NCBI RefSeq assembly: GCF_035046485.1
Contig: NC_085138.1
Location: forward strand, 275,075,694 to 275,139,693
Source: Aedes albopictus
Lineage: Eukaryota > Arthropoda > Insecta > Diptera > Culicidae
Reading direction: 5' to 3'
Length of the DNA: 64,000 nt
Position numbers and translations under genes: made by a program. The notes beneath the pieces are model-generated. The model was not told the DNA's origin and did not search any database. It saw only the letters and a program-made list of their open reading frames with translations. This document shows positions 54,094 to 64,000 of the stretch, piece after piece (position 1 is the first letter of the stretch; every line of letters starts with the position of its first letter).

Positions 54094-55690
54094 ATTGGTG
54101 AAGTTTCGGAAGGAATCTCTGGAGGAATCTCTGAAAGAGACACTGGAATCTCATTAGGAATCGCAGAAGAAACTCCTGGAAGAATCCCTAAGGAATCCCA
54201 GAAAGAATTCCTGGAGAAATCTCGGAACCAACACTTAGTGGAATTTCGGTACTGAAATGAACTTGAAACTTGAAGAAATCCCTAAAGCAAGCGAGAAAGC
54301 GAAATGTCTTTCCCCGAATCCCACAATTCGGGTTCACCCAGAAACAATTGAATTGGTACAGCCTATAGGACAATGCAAGCCGCAGTAGCTAGAGATTTTT
54401 TTTTTAAGTTTTTGATGTTGTGCGACCTTTTTGTTTCAGAACTTCTCAAGAAGTCCCCGGAATCCTCCAGGAATTTCATCCGAGATTCTCCGAAAAGTTT
54501 CTTTTATGATGTCTCTGGATTTATTTTTTTGGGCTTCCAGATGGTATTCCTGGAAATTCTAGCAACTTCACCTAGAATTTCTCTAGGAGGTCTTTCGGAA
54601 ATTGTATCAGAAACTCTTACCGAGATTCCTTCAAAAACTCCTTGCAGCAATCCGTAAGGATTTATTCCTGGAATTTCATACGAGATTCTTCCCGGAGTAT
54701 CTTCTGGGAATTCTTCAGGAATTCCTTCTGAAACCCTTCCAAAAATCCTACAAGATCTCTGACAAGAACTTTATTCAGTATTCCTCTAAAAGCTTCTCCG
54801 AGATTCCTCCAAGAACTTTTTCCGGTTTTTTTTTTCCGGGAGCTACTTCTGATTCAAGTATTCCTTCTGGAATTCTTACAATAATTTCACCAGGTTATTT
54901 TTCTGAGATTTTTCCGGGATTCTTTCGGAAATTTCTTCCGGGAATTTCTTCTGGGTGACTGTCAGGAATTACTTTTCAGGAACTTATTCCGGGAAACCTC
55001 TTAGAGCTTCTTCTAGGAATTCTTTCAGAAACTGATTCCGGGATTTCTACGAGATTTTTTTCCAGGAGTCATTTAGGGACTCTTCTTTGCTTTATACCAA
55101 GAGTTCCGTCAGCAATCCCTGCAGACTCTTCTGGAATTCTTTCAGATGTTTGTAATGGAAATCCTCCTGGAGATCATTATGAACTTTTTGGAGTATTTTG
55201 TTTTTGGTATTCCTCATGTAGTTTCTGTAGGATTTTTTTTTGAATAAACACAGGAAAAAGCAACTTAGTTATAGCTCCCTCCTAGAGTAATTCTAGAATA
55301 AGTTTGTGGAGAAACCACAGAAGGAATACCTGGAAGAGTTTCAGGAAAAATTACTAAGGTAGTCCTTGAAAGAGTAATGCTGACGGAATCTCGAAGTTAT
55401 TTTCTACGGAAATCCAGGAATCTCTGGAAGAATCTCGGGGAACTTCCTGGAACAATCCTGGCAAGAGCTTTTGACGGAACCCCAGGCGGAACCTCTTAAG
55501 GAATCTCAGAAAAAAAAAACTCCTGGGAAAACCCCAGAGGGAACTTCTGAAGGAATCTTAAATAAACTTCCGGAAGAATTTCATTAAGAGCTTCCGAAAT
55601 CCCAGAAGGAAGCTCTGGTATAAATTTGTGGACAAACCACGAGGGGAGTCCCGGATGGAGTTCTTGTGGAATCCCAGAAGGAACTCCATG
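54094..55690. repeat. GGAATTCC-type minisatellite with inversions (locus 5, part 2)
   Basis: Orientation changes along the tract: 'ctggaggaatctct' to about 54260, 'ctccaggaatttcat' from about 54430 to 55250, then 'ctggaagaatctc' to 55690. Strongly diverged. A short non-repeat stretch lies at about 54270-54420. Confidence 0.6.
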
Positions 55691-55914
55691 AGGTGAGCCA
55701 CCAAGCCACCATCAAGTTATAAAACAGCACACGCACGTATAACCCCCCATTTTGAATTAAATCCAACCACTCATGATAAGCTGCCGATTTTTCTTAATGC
55801 AAGAGCGATTTTTTTAAGTCCAAATCGTAAACAACAAAGCCACGAAACGTCAAAAACTAAGAGCATTTTCCTTAGCCACCACGGCTTGCAGTGCCCTACG
55901 GTACTCAAAGTTGT

Positions 55915-56015
55915 TTAACCGTTATGTGTCCGACAAACTTTTTGCTTTTTTCTACACCATGCTTTTTAAATGGGCGCTGGGTACCCGGGTACCCTGTCGG
56001 CCACATAAGGGTTAA
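55915..56015. mobile_element. TTAA-flanked MITE (101 bp)
   Basis: TTAA at both ends. CCGTTATGTGTCCGACA pairs with the inverted right end TGTCGGCCACATAAGG with two mismatches. A nested GGGTACCCGGGTACCC palindrome lies near the right side. piggyBac-type targeting. Confidence 0.75.
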
Positions 56016-56058
56016 ATTTCAGAACTCATTGAAAACTGTCAAATATTTTATACGTACA

Positions 56059-56245
56059 CCTGATTCTTTTTTTTTTGCACTGATCTGGTTTTCGCTATAA
56101 CTCAGTCAATTGTTAACCGATTTTCATGTGATTTTGTACACATGTAGGAACGGTATGTACTATCAGTGTACAAAATTTCATGAGAATCGGTTAAAAAATG
56201 ACTGAGTTATAGCAAAAACCAGACCCGTGCAAAAAAAGAATCGGG
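56059..56245. mobile_element. Hairpin MITE, 187 bp
   Basis: CCTGATTC at the left and GAATCGGG at the right, with ~80 bp of paired arms including 'gctataactcagtca' and 'tgactgagttatagc' and 'ttaaccgattttcatg' versus 'catgagaatcggtta'. The loop is ~25 bp. Confidence 0.75.
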
Positions 56246-56492
56246 TTTATCGCAAAAAAAGTTGGAAAACGAAAAAAAAAATAACAAGTAAGTGAACTGA
56301 AATCAATGGTTTGGATGAGTAACTTGATGGGTTTGATTCATGTTTTGGAGAGTAATGTTTGCTGAGAAATTTAGTATTTTTATTACCACGCAAAATAGAA
56401 CCATCATATGACTTTTTATTTTATTACAACGTTCTATTGGTAAAGAGTTAATAATAATTAATTAGTTAATAACTGTGCAAGTGATTACAGAC

Positions 56493-56535
56493 CACTTAGC
56501 TGAGAAGCAGTCCTCCCCAGTTAGGATGTAACGCC
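56493..56535 (+). mobile_element. SINE 3' end fragment
   Basis: 'tagctgagaagcag' and 'ggatgtaacgccag' match the 3' end of the SINE at 57039-57313 read on its own strand. Very short. Confidence 0.35.
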
Positions 56536-56764
56536 AGAATGATGATGCCAGATATTATGACTGGCAGAAAATATCTCTGTAAAGCGAAAAATACTGTAAT
56601 CATTACATGAAGCATATTCGTTCATGCTTTTCATTTCGCTGCTTTTTACTGAAAATCCGTGTTATAGGAGTCTGCATAACACAAATTCATAGTATCGGAG
56701 TCTCTGCTATACGTCTACTAATGATTCGAACTCATGTTTGTAGATTACAAATTACCTAAATTTT

Positions 56765-56850
56765 GGTGTACGTACTATCGAGGCAAAATGTACGTACTAT
56801 CGAGGGTACGTACTATCGAGGATACGCACTAACGAGGGTACGTACATTAG
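56765..56850 (+). repeat. Cluster of GTACGTACTATCGAGG motifs
   Basis: Four near-copies of GTACGTACTATCGAGG within 85 bp, a further copy at 57393-57408, and two related, partly inverted ones at 43910-43965. Confidence 0.7.
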
Positions 56851-57038
56851 AATAACTAGCCACAGAAGGACAGAAGTCCAATGTCGCGACTGTTCGTGTG
56901 ACTAACATCTAGTTTGCCACGCCCTTACATTGTCCATAGCGGTACTAGAAGTGTCAAATAAATTTTGTTTATCAAAACAAAAGATCGTCTACAAGATGGG
57001 CACTTATAAACAATCAATTATTCCCTATCTTCTTATTC

Positions 57039-57313
57039 TTCTTCTTCTTGGCGTAACGTCCTCACTGAGACAAAGCCTGCTTCTCAGCTTAGTGTTCTAT
57101 GAGCACTTCCACAGTTATTAACTGAGAGCTTCCTCTGCCAATGACCATTTTGCATGTGTATATCGTGTGGCAGGCACGAAGATACTCTATGCCCAAGGAA
57201 GTCAAGGAAATTTCCTTTACGAAAAGATCCTGGACCGACCGGGAATCGAACCCGTCACCCTCAGCATGGTCATGCTGAATACACGTGCGTTTACCGCCTC
57301 GGTTATATGAGCC
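57039..57313 (-). mobile_element. tRNA-derived SINE, minus strand
   Basis: Read on the minus strand: a head with a box A-like ACCGAGGCGGTAAACGC and a perfect box B GGGTTCGATTCCCGG, a body, and an AAG-repeat tail. CTTATTC on both sides (57032-57038 and 57314-57320) may be the target duplication. An old body fragment lies at 36655-36745. Confidence 0.75.
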
Positions 57314-57784
57314 CTTATTCACTATGAAGTATTTAAAATAAATAAATAGGAAAAGCGATTACAGCGCCATTGGAGTTCTAGTGTATTTCTATTGTACGTA
57401 CTATCGAGGTACGCCTGTAAATTGATATATTTTTGGCATGCATTTCATAACTGTTTTCAATTTAATGCCGGATATGTTGCTACTTCCTTTCAAAACATAT
57501 TTATATTCAAGTCAATTAGAGGGAATTTAAATGAACTATAACTACCATCTTGAATTTTGAAGTGATGTTGAAGATTTTACTAATTTGGTCAAAATTTGGT
57601 TTTATTTTAGAAAAATAATCAAATCTCTATAAGTTAAACATTTTTCGAAACTTTTTATATAAGTCATAAACGCTCAAAATTTTATTGCATTCAATTCATA
57701 GATTTCGGAGATAGACAACAGTTCAACGTTTAATATAGGATAATTATGGCTTTTACTAGAATTTTTCTCATTTCTTGTAGAATA

Positions 57785-58347
57785 CACTCAAACCTCTTTT
57801 TATGTATGTTATTTTTATGAACTTTTGATTTATGCACCTTTTTTGTGCCCTGCAAGGGGATTTTTTAGGCATTTCAGGAAATTTCAGATCAGACTCTGAA
57901 ATACCTTGAAACGCCCCTTAAACCTCTTGTAACGCCCTTGAAAGGCTCCTGAGACCCGTTGAATTGCCCCTGAAGCCCCTTGGAACGCCCCTGAAACCCA
58001 CTTAATACTATTGAAATACCCCAGAATTCCTCGTAATCCCATGAAAACACCAAAAAATCTTGACAGAACATCCTTAAAAGGTTCCTCAAATCCCCCGAAA
58101 CAACCCCTTAAAACGCCCCTGAAGCCCCTTGGAACCACCTTTTTGAGCTCTCTGGGAACTTTCTGGAAACCCCCTTAGCCGCAATTCAACTGCCCAGGAG
58201 CAGGACCTGTTCTCGAGAACTAGATTCTATAATTAAAGCACAAACATAATTTATGCATAAATTTCCCTCTTCTTATGCCTTTTTTTAATTTATGGACCTT
58301 TTTAATTTATGCAGTCCCAGCCATATGCATTAAAAGAGGTTCCATTG
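57785..58347. mobile_element. TA-flanked element with minisatellite interior
   Basis: CACTCAAACCTCTTTTTATG pairs with the inverted right end (ATTAAAAGAGGTTCCATTG), with TA directly outside both. This resembles pogo/mariner-type MITEs. The interior (57890-58140) is a degenerate repeat of 'ccttgaaacgcccctgaa' units. Confidence 0.65.
57890..58140 (+). repeat. Degenerate 'cgcccctgaa' minisatellite
   Basis: Repeated 'cttgaaacgccc', 'cctgaagccccttgg' and 'gaaataccc' words at ~20-bp spacing. The minus frames of 66-84 codons, rich in F, R and G, come from it. Confidence 0.6.
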
Positions 58348-59913
58348 TAGCTCAAAATTTCCTAAATTTGGACCATTGATAGACAATTAGTTAACCAACT
58401 GATAGTAAAATTTTTTAGAATTTTTGATGCACTTTTCAAAAAGTTCCAACTAGTCTACCGTTTTTGGAAAAGTGAAAATTTTGCCTGTCCACTGTATATC
58501 CATGGCCTCACTATTACCGACCATCCCCTACAAAGTGCAAGCAAAACGAACCACCAACTTTACACGAAAGTACCTACTCCGTGGAATCGCACCCCGCGGT
58601 TCCTATTAGCGATTGTTTCGTCGTCCGTCGATCGTTCGGCTGACAACAGACAATTTGATTTATTGTCTTGTTATGCTCATTTCGGAACACCATCCACCTC
58701 TCGCTGAATGGCAAAAAGAGGTGAAGGGACTAGGTATGCGGCACGGGGCACAGTGGCCGGAAGCCGGACAAAACCTCAAAAATCGACTTCAATATTTTAT
58801 TTTTCTAATATTTTTCTTCCATTATAGATACTTCAACTAAGAAAACCCCAAATTTTCAAGTCATTTGGTCGAAAATTGAGTCTTGTAGATTTTTTCAAAG
58901 TTAAAGTTTTATGTGCTGCAATATTAGTATTTATTGTCTTTATTTTATGACCTTCCTTCATGAGTTCGTTGTAAAAGTTAGGAAGACTTGAATAATGTGA
59001 CAATATTTTTTGTGTTTTTGGGTATGAATAACCATTACTTTTCGGGGATTGTTTCGAATTCAATCAAAAAATTATTATGTTTTTGCAATATGCAAACATA
59101 TTGACTTTTATGAAATTTTGGAGAAAAACTTCGTATTAAAGAGATCCAGTACTTGTTTAGGAAACATCAGAAAACGACGCCGTATCCCGGATCTGACGTG
59201 CAATTTTGTCTAGTTTTTGGCTATATAGGTCACTGTTTGCGCATTTTTGCGCTAAGCGCGAAAAAATTTTTTTTTCTATCAGGTCACAATGGAGCCGCAT
59301 GGTTGTGGAGGAAGTGATATTGTTTGAAGTTTAAATTTTATCTTAACTTTGTTCAAATTGGCTTCAGAATACTAACAATTTAGTGTAATTTTCATTCTTG
59401 TAAGAGATTTTCACCAAGTCAGATGGTCAAAGGGGGGGGGGGGTGTTGTGAGGGTGTGTCTGATAATGTAATGGCCACAGCTTTAACAGTTTTTTTTTAT
59501 AATATTTGTTTTTTTGTCAGAAAAACACAAGAAAGTGGGTGCTCCAGTTAAGCTGAAGAGGAAAGGAGTGATGACTAAGTATGAATAAGCCTTTATTTTC
59601 TTAGAAACTAACCACATGTTGCTTCACCAGATACAACTAACTCTTTCAATCCTTCAAAAAAGAAAAGAAAGACTAAAACAACCGTGAAAACATGTAAAAA
59701 TAACTACAAACCATTGCTCATTCATTTTCTTAAACTGGTCGTTTCTTCGATTCATCTTTATCGTTAGAATTGCTCAACAACCTTGAAAGCAATCTCTTCA
59801 CGAACTTCTATCGAAGTTTCAATATAGAGTGACACAAATTCGTCGACATCTACGTGTTTCTTTTCTACACGCACATTGCTACAGTTCAAAGCAACAATCA
59901 TCTATAAAATTTA
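58348..59913. other. Unassigned DNA; weak candidate exons
   Basis: 58380-58530 resembles parts of 42530-43470. A G run is at about 59428-59440. Two polypyrimidine-plus-CAG acceptor-like sites precede short open stretches at about 59288 and 59521. No terminal repeats are seen. This may be low-copy host DNA. Confidence 0.3.
59521..59588 (+). CDS. Possible 3' exon fragment, very weak
   Basis: A good splice-acceptor-like tract (T-rich then TTTTTTTGTCAG, ending 59520) is followed by a phase-1 open stretch of 21 codons, very basic (KHKKVGAPVKLKRKG), ending at TAA 59586-59588. No donor or upstream exon could be linked. It could be chance. Confidence 0.15.
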
Positions 59914-60050
59914 AAAGGAATTCACTAAACGGCGTTAAACGCTACGTTAAATATTTTTCTGCGTAAACGTCCCGATCACCAAGGCAATTTTTGAATATTT
60001 TAATCTCAATTTTATGAAACGAACATTTTACGCTCTTTAGTGAAACCCTT
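59914..60050 (+). mobile_element. MITE related to family M1
   Basis: AAGGAATTCACTAAACGGCG pairs with the inverted right end CGCTCTTTAGTGAAACCCTT. The interior 'cgatcaccaaggcaat' and 'ttttatgaaacg' match M1 copies. A diverged relative, inserted next to the TTAA MITE at 60062. Confidence 0.55.
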
Positions 60051-60061
60051 ATATTGGTTTT

Positions 60062-60185
60062 TTAACCCTCGAGCAATCGCGCTATTGTATTTTGTACAAC
60101 ACGTTGAAAAAATCTCGCTTTTTGTACTCAACATTAGCGTGGTGCTGACGCAGGTAGCCAACCGCGCGAGTTACGGAAGGTTTAA
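60062..60185 (-). mobile_element. TTAA-flanked MITE, copy 2
   Basis: TTAA on both sides, CCCTCGAGCAATCGCGC at the left and GCGCGAGTTACGGAAGG at the right. Inverted relative to the copy at 33604-33733. Confidence 0.65.
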
Positions 60186-61400
60186 CTTGAAGTTTTATTG
60201 TATGTTATTCATGCAGTTTCGTTAAACACATTTCTACTGAACGACACACAGAGTGATAAAGATTTTGAAACTATTTGCTGGAACTCAACTGTTCATAAAT
60301 ATGATTACCGATCTCTGATGATCGTTTATCAAAAACTCCCTTCAATATTGCGAATATGAATTGCCAATTCTTTATAGATAGGGTTGTTTCGGTTGCTTCG
60401 AAGTTGTTAAAATTTTACGCAGTTCACTATATTAGACTATCTGACCCCATAACGATTGAATTAACACACCTCCGTGCACCTACCGTAAAATTTCACGTGG
60501 TCTATGGGCAGTCCCTGAGAATAGACCACGTCTTGGCAGCCAACATTGGTGTGTATCTGAATTGATCCATTGAAAGAAAACGTAGATAAACGTTTTTTTT
60601 CTAATGATTTCTGTAGTTTTGAAGATTTTGGACCACCCTAACAGCAACAAATACACAATTATAGTTTATTTCAATACCAATACATGATTTATGAACCCCT
60701 AAATTAAAAGGTTAATCAAAACCTACGTTCAGAAAGCTCATCGTAATAGCTTATTATCGATTATTTTTACATGCTTTCCATAATCAGCAGATTTCAAAAT
60801 TTTGAACCACCCTAATATAGTAAATTCAAAATATATGATAAGTTCCATATCAGAAATAGATTTAGGTAACTAAAATTATCATAACCTGTGAATTTTAGCA
60901 ATTTCGGTTAACATTTGAGGTTTTGTCCGACTTTTGTATGGAGGCCCGCCACTGTGCGGGGTTCTGTCTAGTGACACCCTGATGCGCATTGAGTCGTCTC
61001 CGGCGAGGTTGTTAAACACACCGAAGATACCTAGCCATCTGACACGCGAAAAGCGCCAAACAGGATAGAAGTGACGTCTAGACGCGCCAAGTTAAGAAAT
61101 CTAGACCGCTCTGGCTGGCTGGTAAGGCTGCAACGACGACGACGACGTAGCGATGGTGACAACGACGATAAACTAATTAGAAATTCCTGATTGAGAGTGG
61201 GTGGTGTAATAGCGAAACGATGTGACACTAATGAAGTAACGAACTGTGCTGAAATTGATAATAGGGGCAATAAAACAGCATGACAATGCTGTGGGATTGG
61301 AGCCGCTGGCTGCTCTAGGGGCTCTAGGTCGAAAAAAATTCAATAATTGACATTGGGCTAGACTTCAAGTAATAGTCAAAATACTCATTTTTGGCAAAAG
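60186..61400. other. Unassigned DNA
   Basis: AT-rich to about 60900, then GC-richer with a short CGA repeat (61127-61143). I see no terminal repeat, tail or convincing frame. Confidence 0.4.
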
Positions 61401-62340
61401 TTAACCTTCATCCAGCCAACGTACATTTTCCACCTTCGGAAAAGCACAAAAATGGTCATAACTTTTTTGTTTTTCTATGGATTTTGATGAAATTTTCACA
61501 ACTTCCCGAAAAACTCTTCTAGTTTATTATGCCGGGGACATGGGAGCCTGGTCCACATGGTTCCGGAGTTATTCCGGATTGTCTTGGGGTACCAAAATTG
61601 GCCACATACTTTGCGCAACGTATATCTCAAGATCCCGATGAGGTAGAAGTAGATAGATAGAAGTCTTCGGCGAATTTGTTAAGCAGGTTAAGAACTAACT
61701 GGCAACGGCGACTTTGGTTCGCGATTCTACCGCTAGGCGGCGCCAGTGTCAAAAATGTTGAAACCCTCATATCTCAGAAACCTGATAAGATAGAATTATG
61801 CTGTCTTCGGTAAAATTCTTCAGCAAGCTCAGAACTATCTGATAGTAAAGTCTTTGGTTTGAGATTTATCCGCTAGGTGGCGCATTGTGCCTGAATAATT
61901 CAAACACGTTTATCTCGATACCCTAATGCGGTACAAGCATGCCGTTTTCAGCAAAGTTGTTCAGCAGGCTAAGAACTATCTGGCAATGGCGTCTTTGGTT
62001 CGAGAATCGTCCGCTAGGTGGCGCCAGAGTAAAAAATCTTCAAACTTCTATATCTCAGAATCCTGATAAGATAGAATGAAGCCGTCTTCAACAAAGTTCT
62101 CCAGCAAGCTAAAAACTGTCTGATAGTTGAGTCTTTGATTCGTGATTTATTCGCCAGATGGCAGTTTGTGCATAATATTTAAACACGTGTATCTCGTTAC
62201 TGTAATAAGTTAAAAGTATGACGTTTTCTGTAAAATTGTTCGACAGGTTGAGATCTATCCGGCAATGGCGACGCTAGGTGACACCAGCAATCAAACATTC
62301 AAACAATTTTATCTCAAAAATCGGAATACGTCCAGCATTT
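61401..62340 (-). repeat. 141-bp tandem repeat element, copy 2 (inverted)
   Basis: Reverse complement of 38350-39391 without the nested MITE. 'cgctaggtggcgcc'-type landmarks fall at about 61735, 61873, 62015, 62155 and 62275. Confidence 0.8.
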
Positions 62341-62394
62341 TTTTTCCGAAAGTTAAAAGGAAGTTAGACGTATATGGTGTCCTTTTTTTTCGGG

Positions 62395-63840
62395 ATTTTC
62401 CCCGGGAATTCTACCGGGAATTTATCCAAGCATTCCACTGGGAATTCCTCAAGAATTCCTTCAGGAGTTTCTTCAGGAAATCTTCCGGGAATTCTTCTAG
62501 GACATCTTCCTGAAGTTCCTCCGGGAAATCCTCTAGGAAATCCTCCAGGAATTCCTCCGGAGATTCTTCCGGAAATTTCCCCAGGATTTCATCTAGGACT
62601 CCCATCAGGAACTCCTTCAGGAATTCCTTCGGCAATTCTCCTGGGAATTTTTCCAGAAATTCCTCCGGACTTTTTTTCCAAGATTTTCTCTTTGAATTTT
62701 ACTGACAATTTCCCCAGGAATTCTTCCATGAACTTTTCCAGGAGTTTCTCCAGGAATATATCTGAGAATTTTCTAAGAAAAATTGTCGGTTTTTTTTTCA
62801 AGAAAATCCTCTAGTAATTTCTCCAGGAATTCCTTCAGGAAGTCTTCTATGATTTTTTTTTCTCACAAAACCCTCGTGGATTTCTCTCGGAATTCCTCTA
62901 GGACTTCCTTTACGAATACCTCCGGGAATTTATCCTGTAATTCCTCCGAGAGTTTCTCCAGGAATTCCTCCGAGAATATCTCCGGGAATTTCTTCAGGAA
63001 ATCTTCCAGGAGTTGTTTTGAGAAATCTTCCAAAAAGTCCTCCAGAAAACTTTCAGGAATTCCTCCGGGAACACTTCTGAAATTTCTCCGGGAATTTTTA
63101 AAGAAAATCTTCGAGATTTGCTCAAGAAATCCTCTGGGAATTTCACCAAGTTTTCCTCTCTGAGAATCCCTCTAGGATTTCCTCCAGGAATCCTCAGGAA
63201 ATGTCTCTAGGAATTCCTCCCGTGATTTCTCCAGCAATTCCTCTGGAAAATTCTTCAGGGAATCCTCCTTCCTGGGGGATTCCCTAAAGGAAATTCCTGG
63301 AAGAATCTCTGGAGGAATCCCCTGAGGAAATTCCTGGAGGAATCCCCGGGAGATTTCCTGGAGAAACACTCGAAAGAATTCCTGGAAATAATCCCGGAAA
63401 AAGTCCTGGAGTAATTACTGTAGGAATCACCGGAGGAATTGCTGATGGGAGTCTTAGAGGAACTCCCTTAGAAATTCCTCGAGGGAATCGCAAAAAAAAT
63501 CCTAGTGGAATCCCAGGAAAAAAATTGAAAGGATTTCCTGTAGAAATTCTTAGTGGAATTAGTGGAGAAATTCCAGATAGAATTTCCAGAGACATTCCCG
63601 GAGGAATTCCTGGAGAAATTTTCGGCGGAATTCCTGGAGAAAACAGAGGAATACTTAGAGAAATTCCCAGAGGAAATCCTGGAGAAATTCTCAGAGGGTT
63701 TTCTGCAAAAAAAGGCACGGGAGACTTCGTAGTGAAATTCTAGTGGATTTTTTTTGAAAAAAAATCCCAGCAATTTTCCTGAAGAAATTTCCGGAGGAAT
63801 TCCCGGAGGAATACCTGGAAAAATTTCTGGAGGACGTGGA
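62395..63840. repeat. GGAATTCC-type minisatellite with central inversion (locus 6)
   Basis: The units read 'ctccgggaattc/ctccaggaattc' to about 63250 and 'ggaggaattcctgga' from about 63280 on, so the tract is a long imperfect inverted repeat centred near 63265. Moderately diverged. ORFs of 60-146 codons occur on both strands, rich in GIP, NSS and EFLEE. Confidence 0.8.
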
Positions 63841-64000
63841 GTGGACCTGGTGTGATGTTAGAATACTTGACTGTCACGCCGAGGACCTGGGATCGAATCC
63901 CACTCCCGACAAACTCGCAAAATGTGAGTTCTTCCTCCGGAAGGGAAGTAAAGCGTGGGTCCTGAGATAAACTAGCCTAGGGCTAAAAATCTTGTTAATA
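63841..64000 (+). mobile_element. tRNA-derived SINE, cut by window end
   Basis: The head has a box A-like 'ctggtgtgatgttagaatac' and box B GGATCGAATCCC; the body is 'cttcctccggaagggaagta'; the tail 'agcctagggctaaaaatctt' is that of the truncated copies at 25292 and 26828. The same family as 14510-14675. The 3' end may lie beyond the window. Confidence 0.7.

Noticed and set aside
57215..57313. Second tRNA gene on minus strand
   Set aside because: Continuous with a SINE body and an AAG-repeat tail; not a stand-alone tRNA.

Overview
The window looks like chromosomal DNA of a large, repeat-rich insect genome, most likely a mosquito of the Aedes type. The grounds are its AT-rich base composition, tRNA-derived SINEs with the tail style I associate with Aedes, many MITEs with TA, TTAA, TWA or 8-bp target duplications, a Jockey/CR1-type LINE fragment and a Ty3/Gypsy LTR element. 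No database search was possible, so the species call is an inference. I found no confident host protein-coding gene and no functional tRNA or rRNA gene. The sequence reads as intergenic or intronic DNA built from nested mobile elements.

Layout. 1-825: degenerate TTTCG repeat and unassigned DNA. 826-7362: a foldback (inverted-repeat) element whose right arm is split by a 3.7-kb insertion (3506-7223) carrying a ~150-bp satellite with a 716-bp higher-order period. 7408-18526: a second, 11-kb foldback element with ~162-bp tandem units in both arms. Its loop is filled by a degenerate GGAATTCC minisatellite, and its right arm holds a dead LINE reverse transcriptase. 18527-21968: unassigned DNA and copy A of a segmental duplication. 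21969-24036: three inverted-repeat elements side by side. 24080-26800: GGAATTCC tracts split by a SINE that itself contains a second SINE tail and a MITE. 28811-32640: a ~2.9-kb palindrome made of the same 12-bp minisatellite, then a further tract.

32714-34595: a pogo-like DNA element with two nested MITEs. 35715-36595: a PIF/Harbinger-like MITE with its own insertion. 36842-40738: copy B of the duplication, split by a 2.3-kb block that holds a hAT element with an 8-bp target duplication, nested MITEs and a tandem repeat. 41752-42321: a degraded open frame. 45044-51716: a nearly intact, young Ty3/Gypsy retrotransposon with identical-length 435-bp LTRs, a TATT target duplication, two small membrane-protein ORFs, gag and pol. 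52245-55690: a GGAATTCC tract split by a third PIF-like MITE that carries a 975-bp DNA element. 55915-62340: small MITEs, a SINE and an inverted copy of the 141-bp tandem repeat. 62395-64000: another inverted GGAATTCC tract ending in a SINE cut by the window edge.

The only genes that act together are those of the LTR element. Gag, protease, reverse transcriptase, RNase H and integrase are joined by a textbook -1 slippery site between gag and pol. Pol is broken by a one-base shift in an A run. The most unusual features are the two single-pass membrane ORFs upstream of gag, the palindromic GGAATTCC arrays that are open in many frames on both strands, and the foldback elements whose arms are arrays of E-box-bearing repeats.
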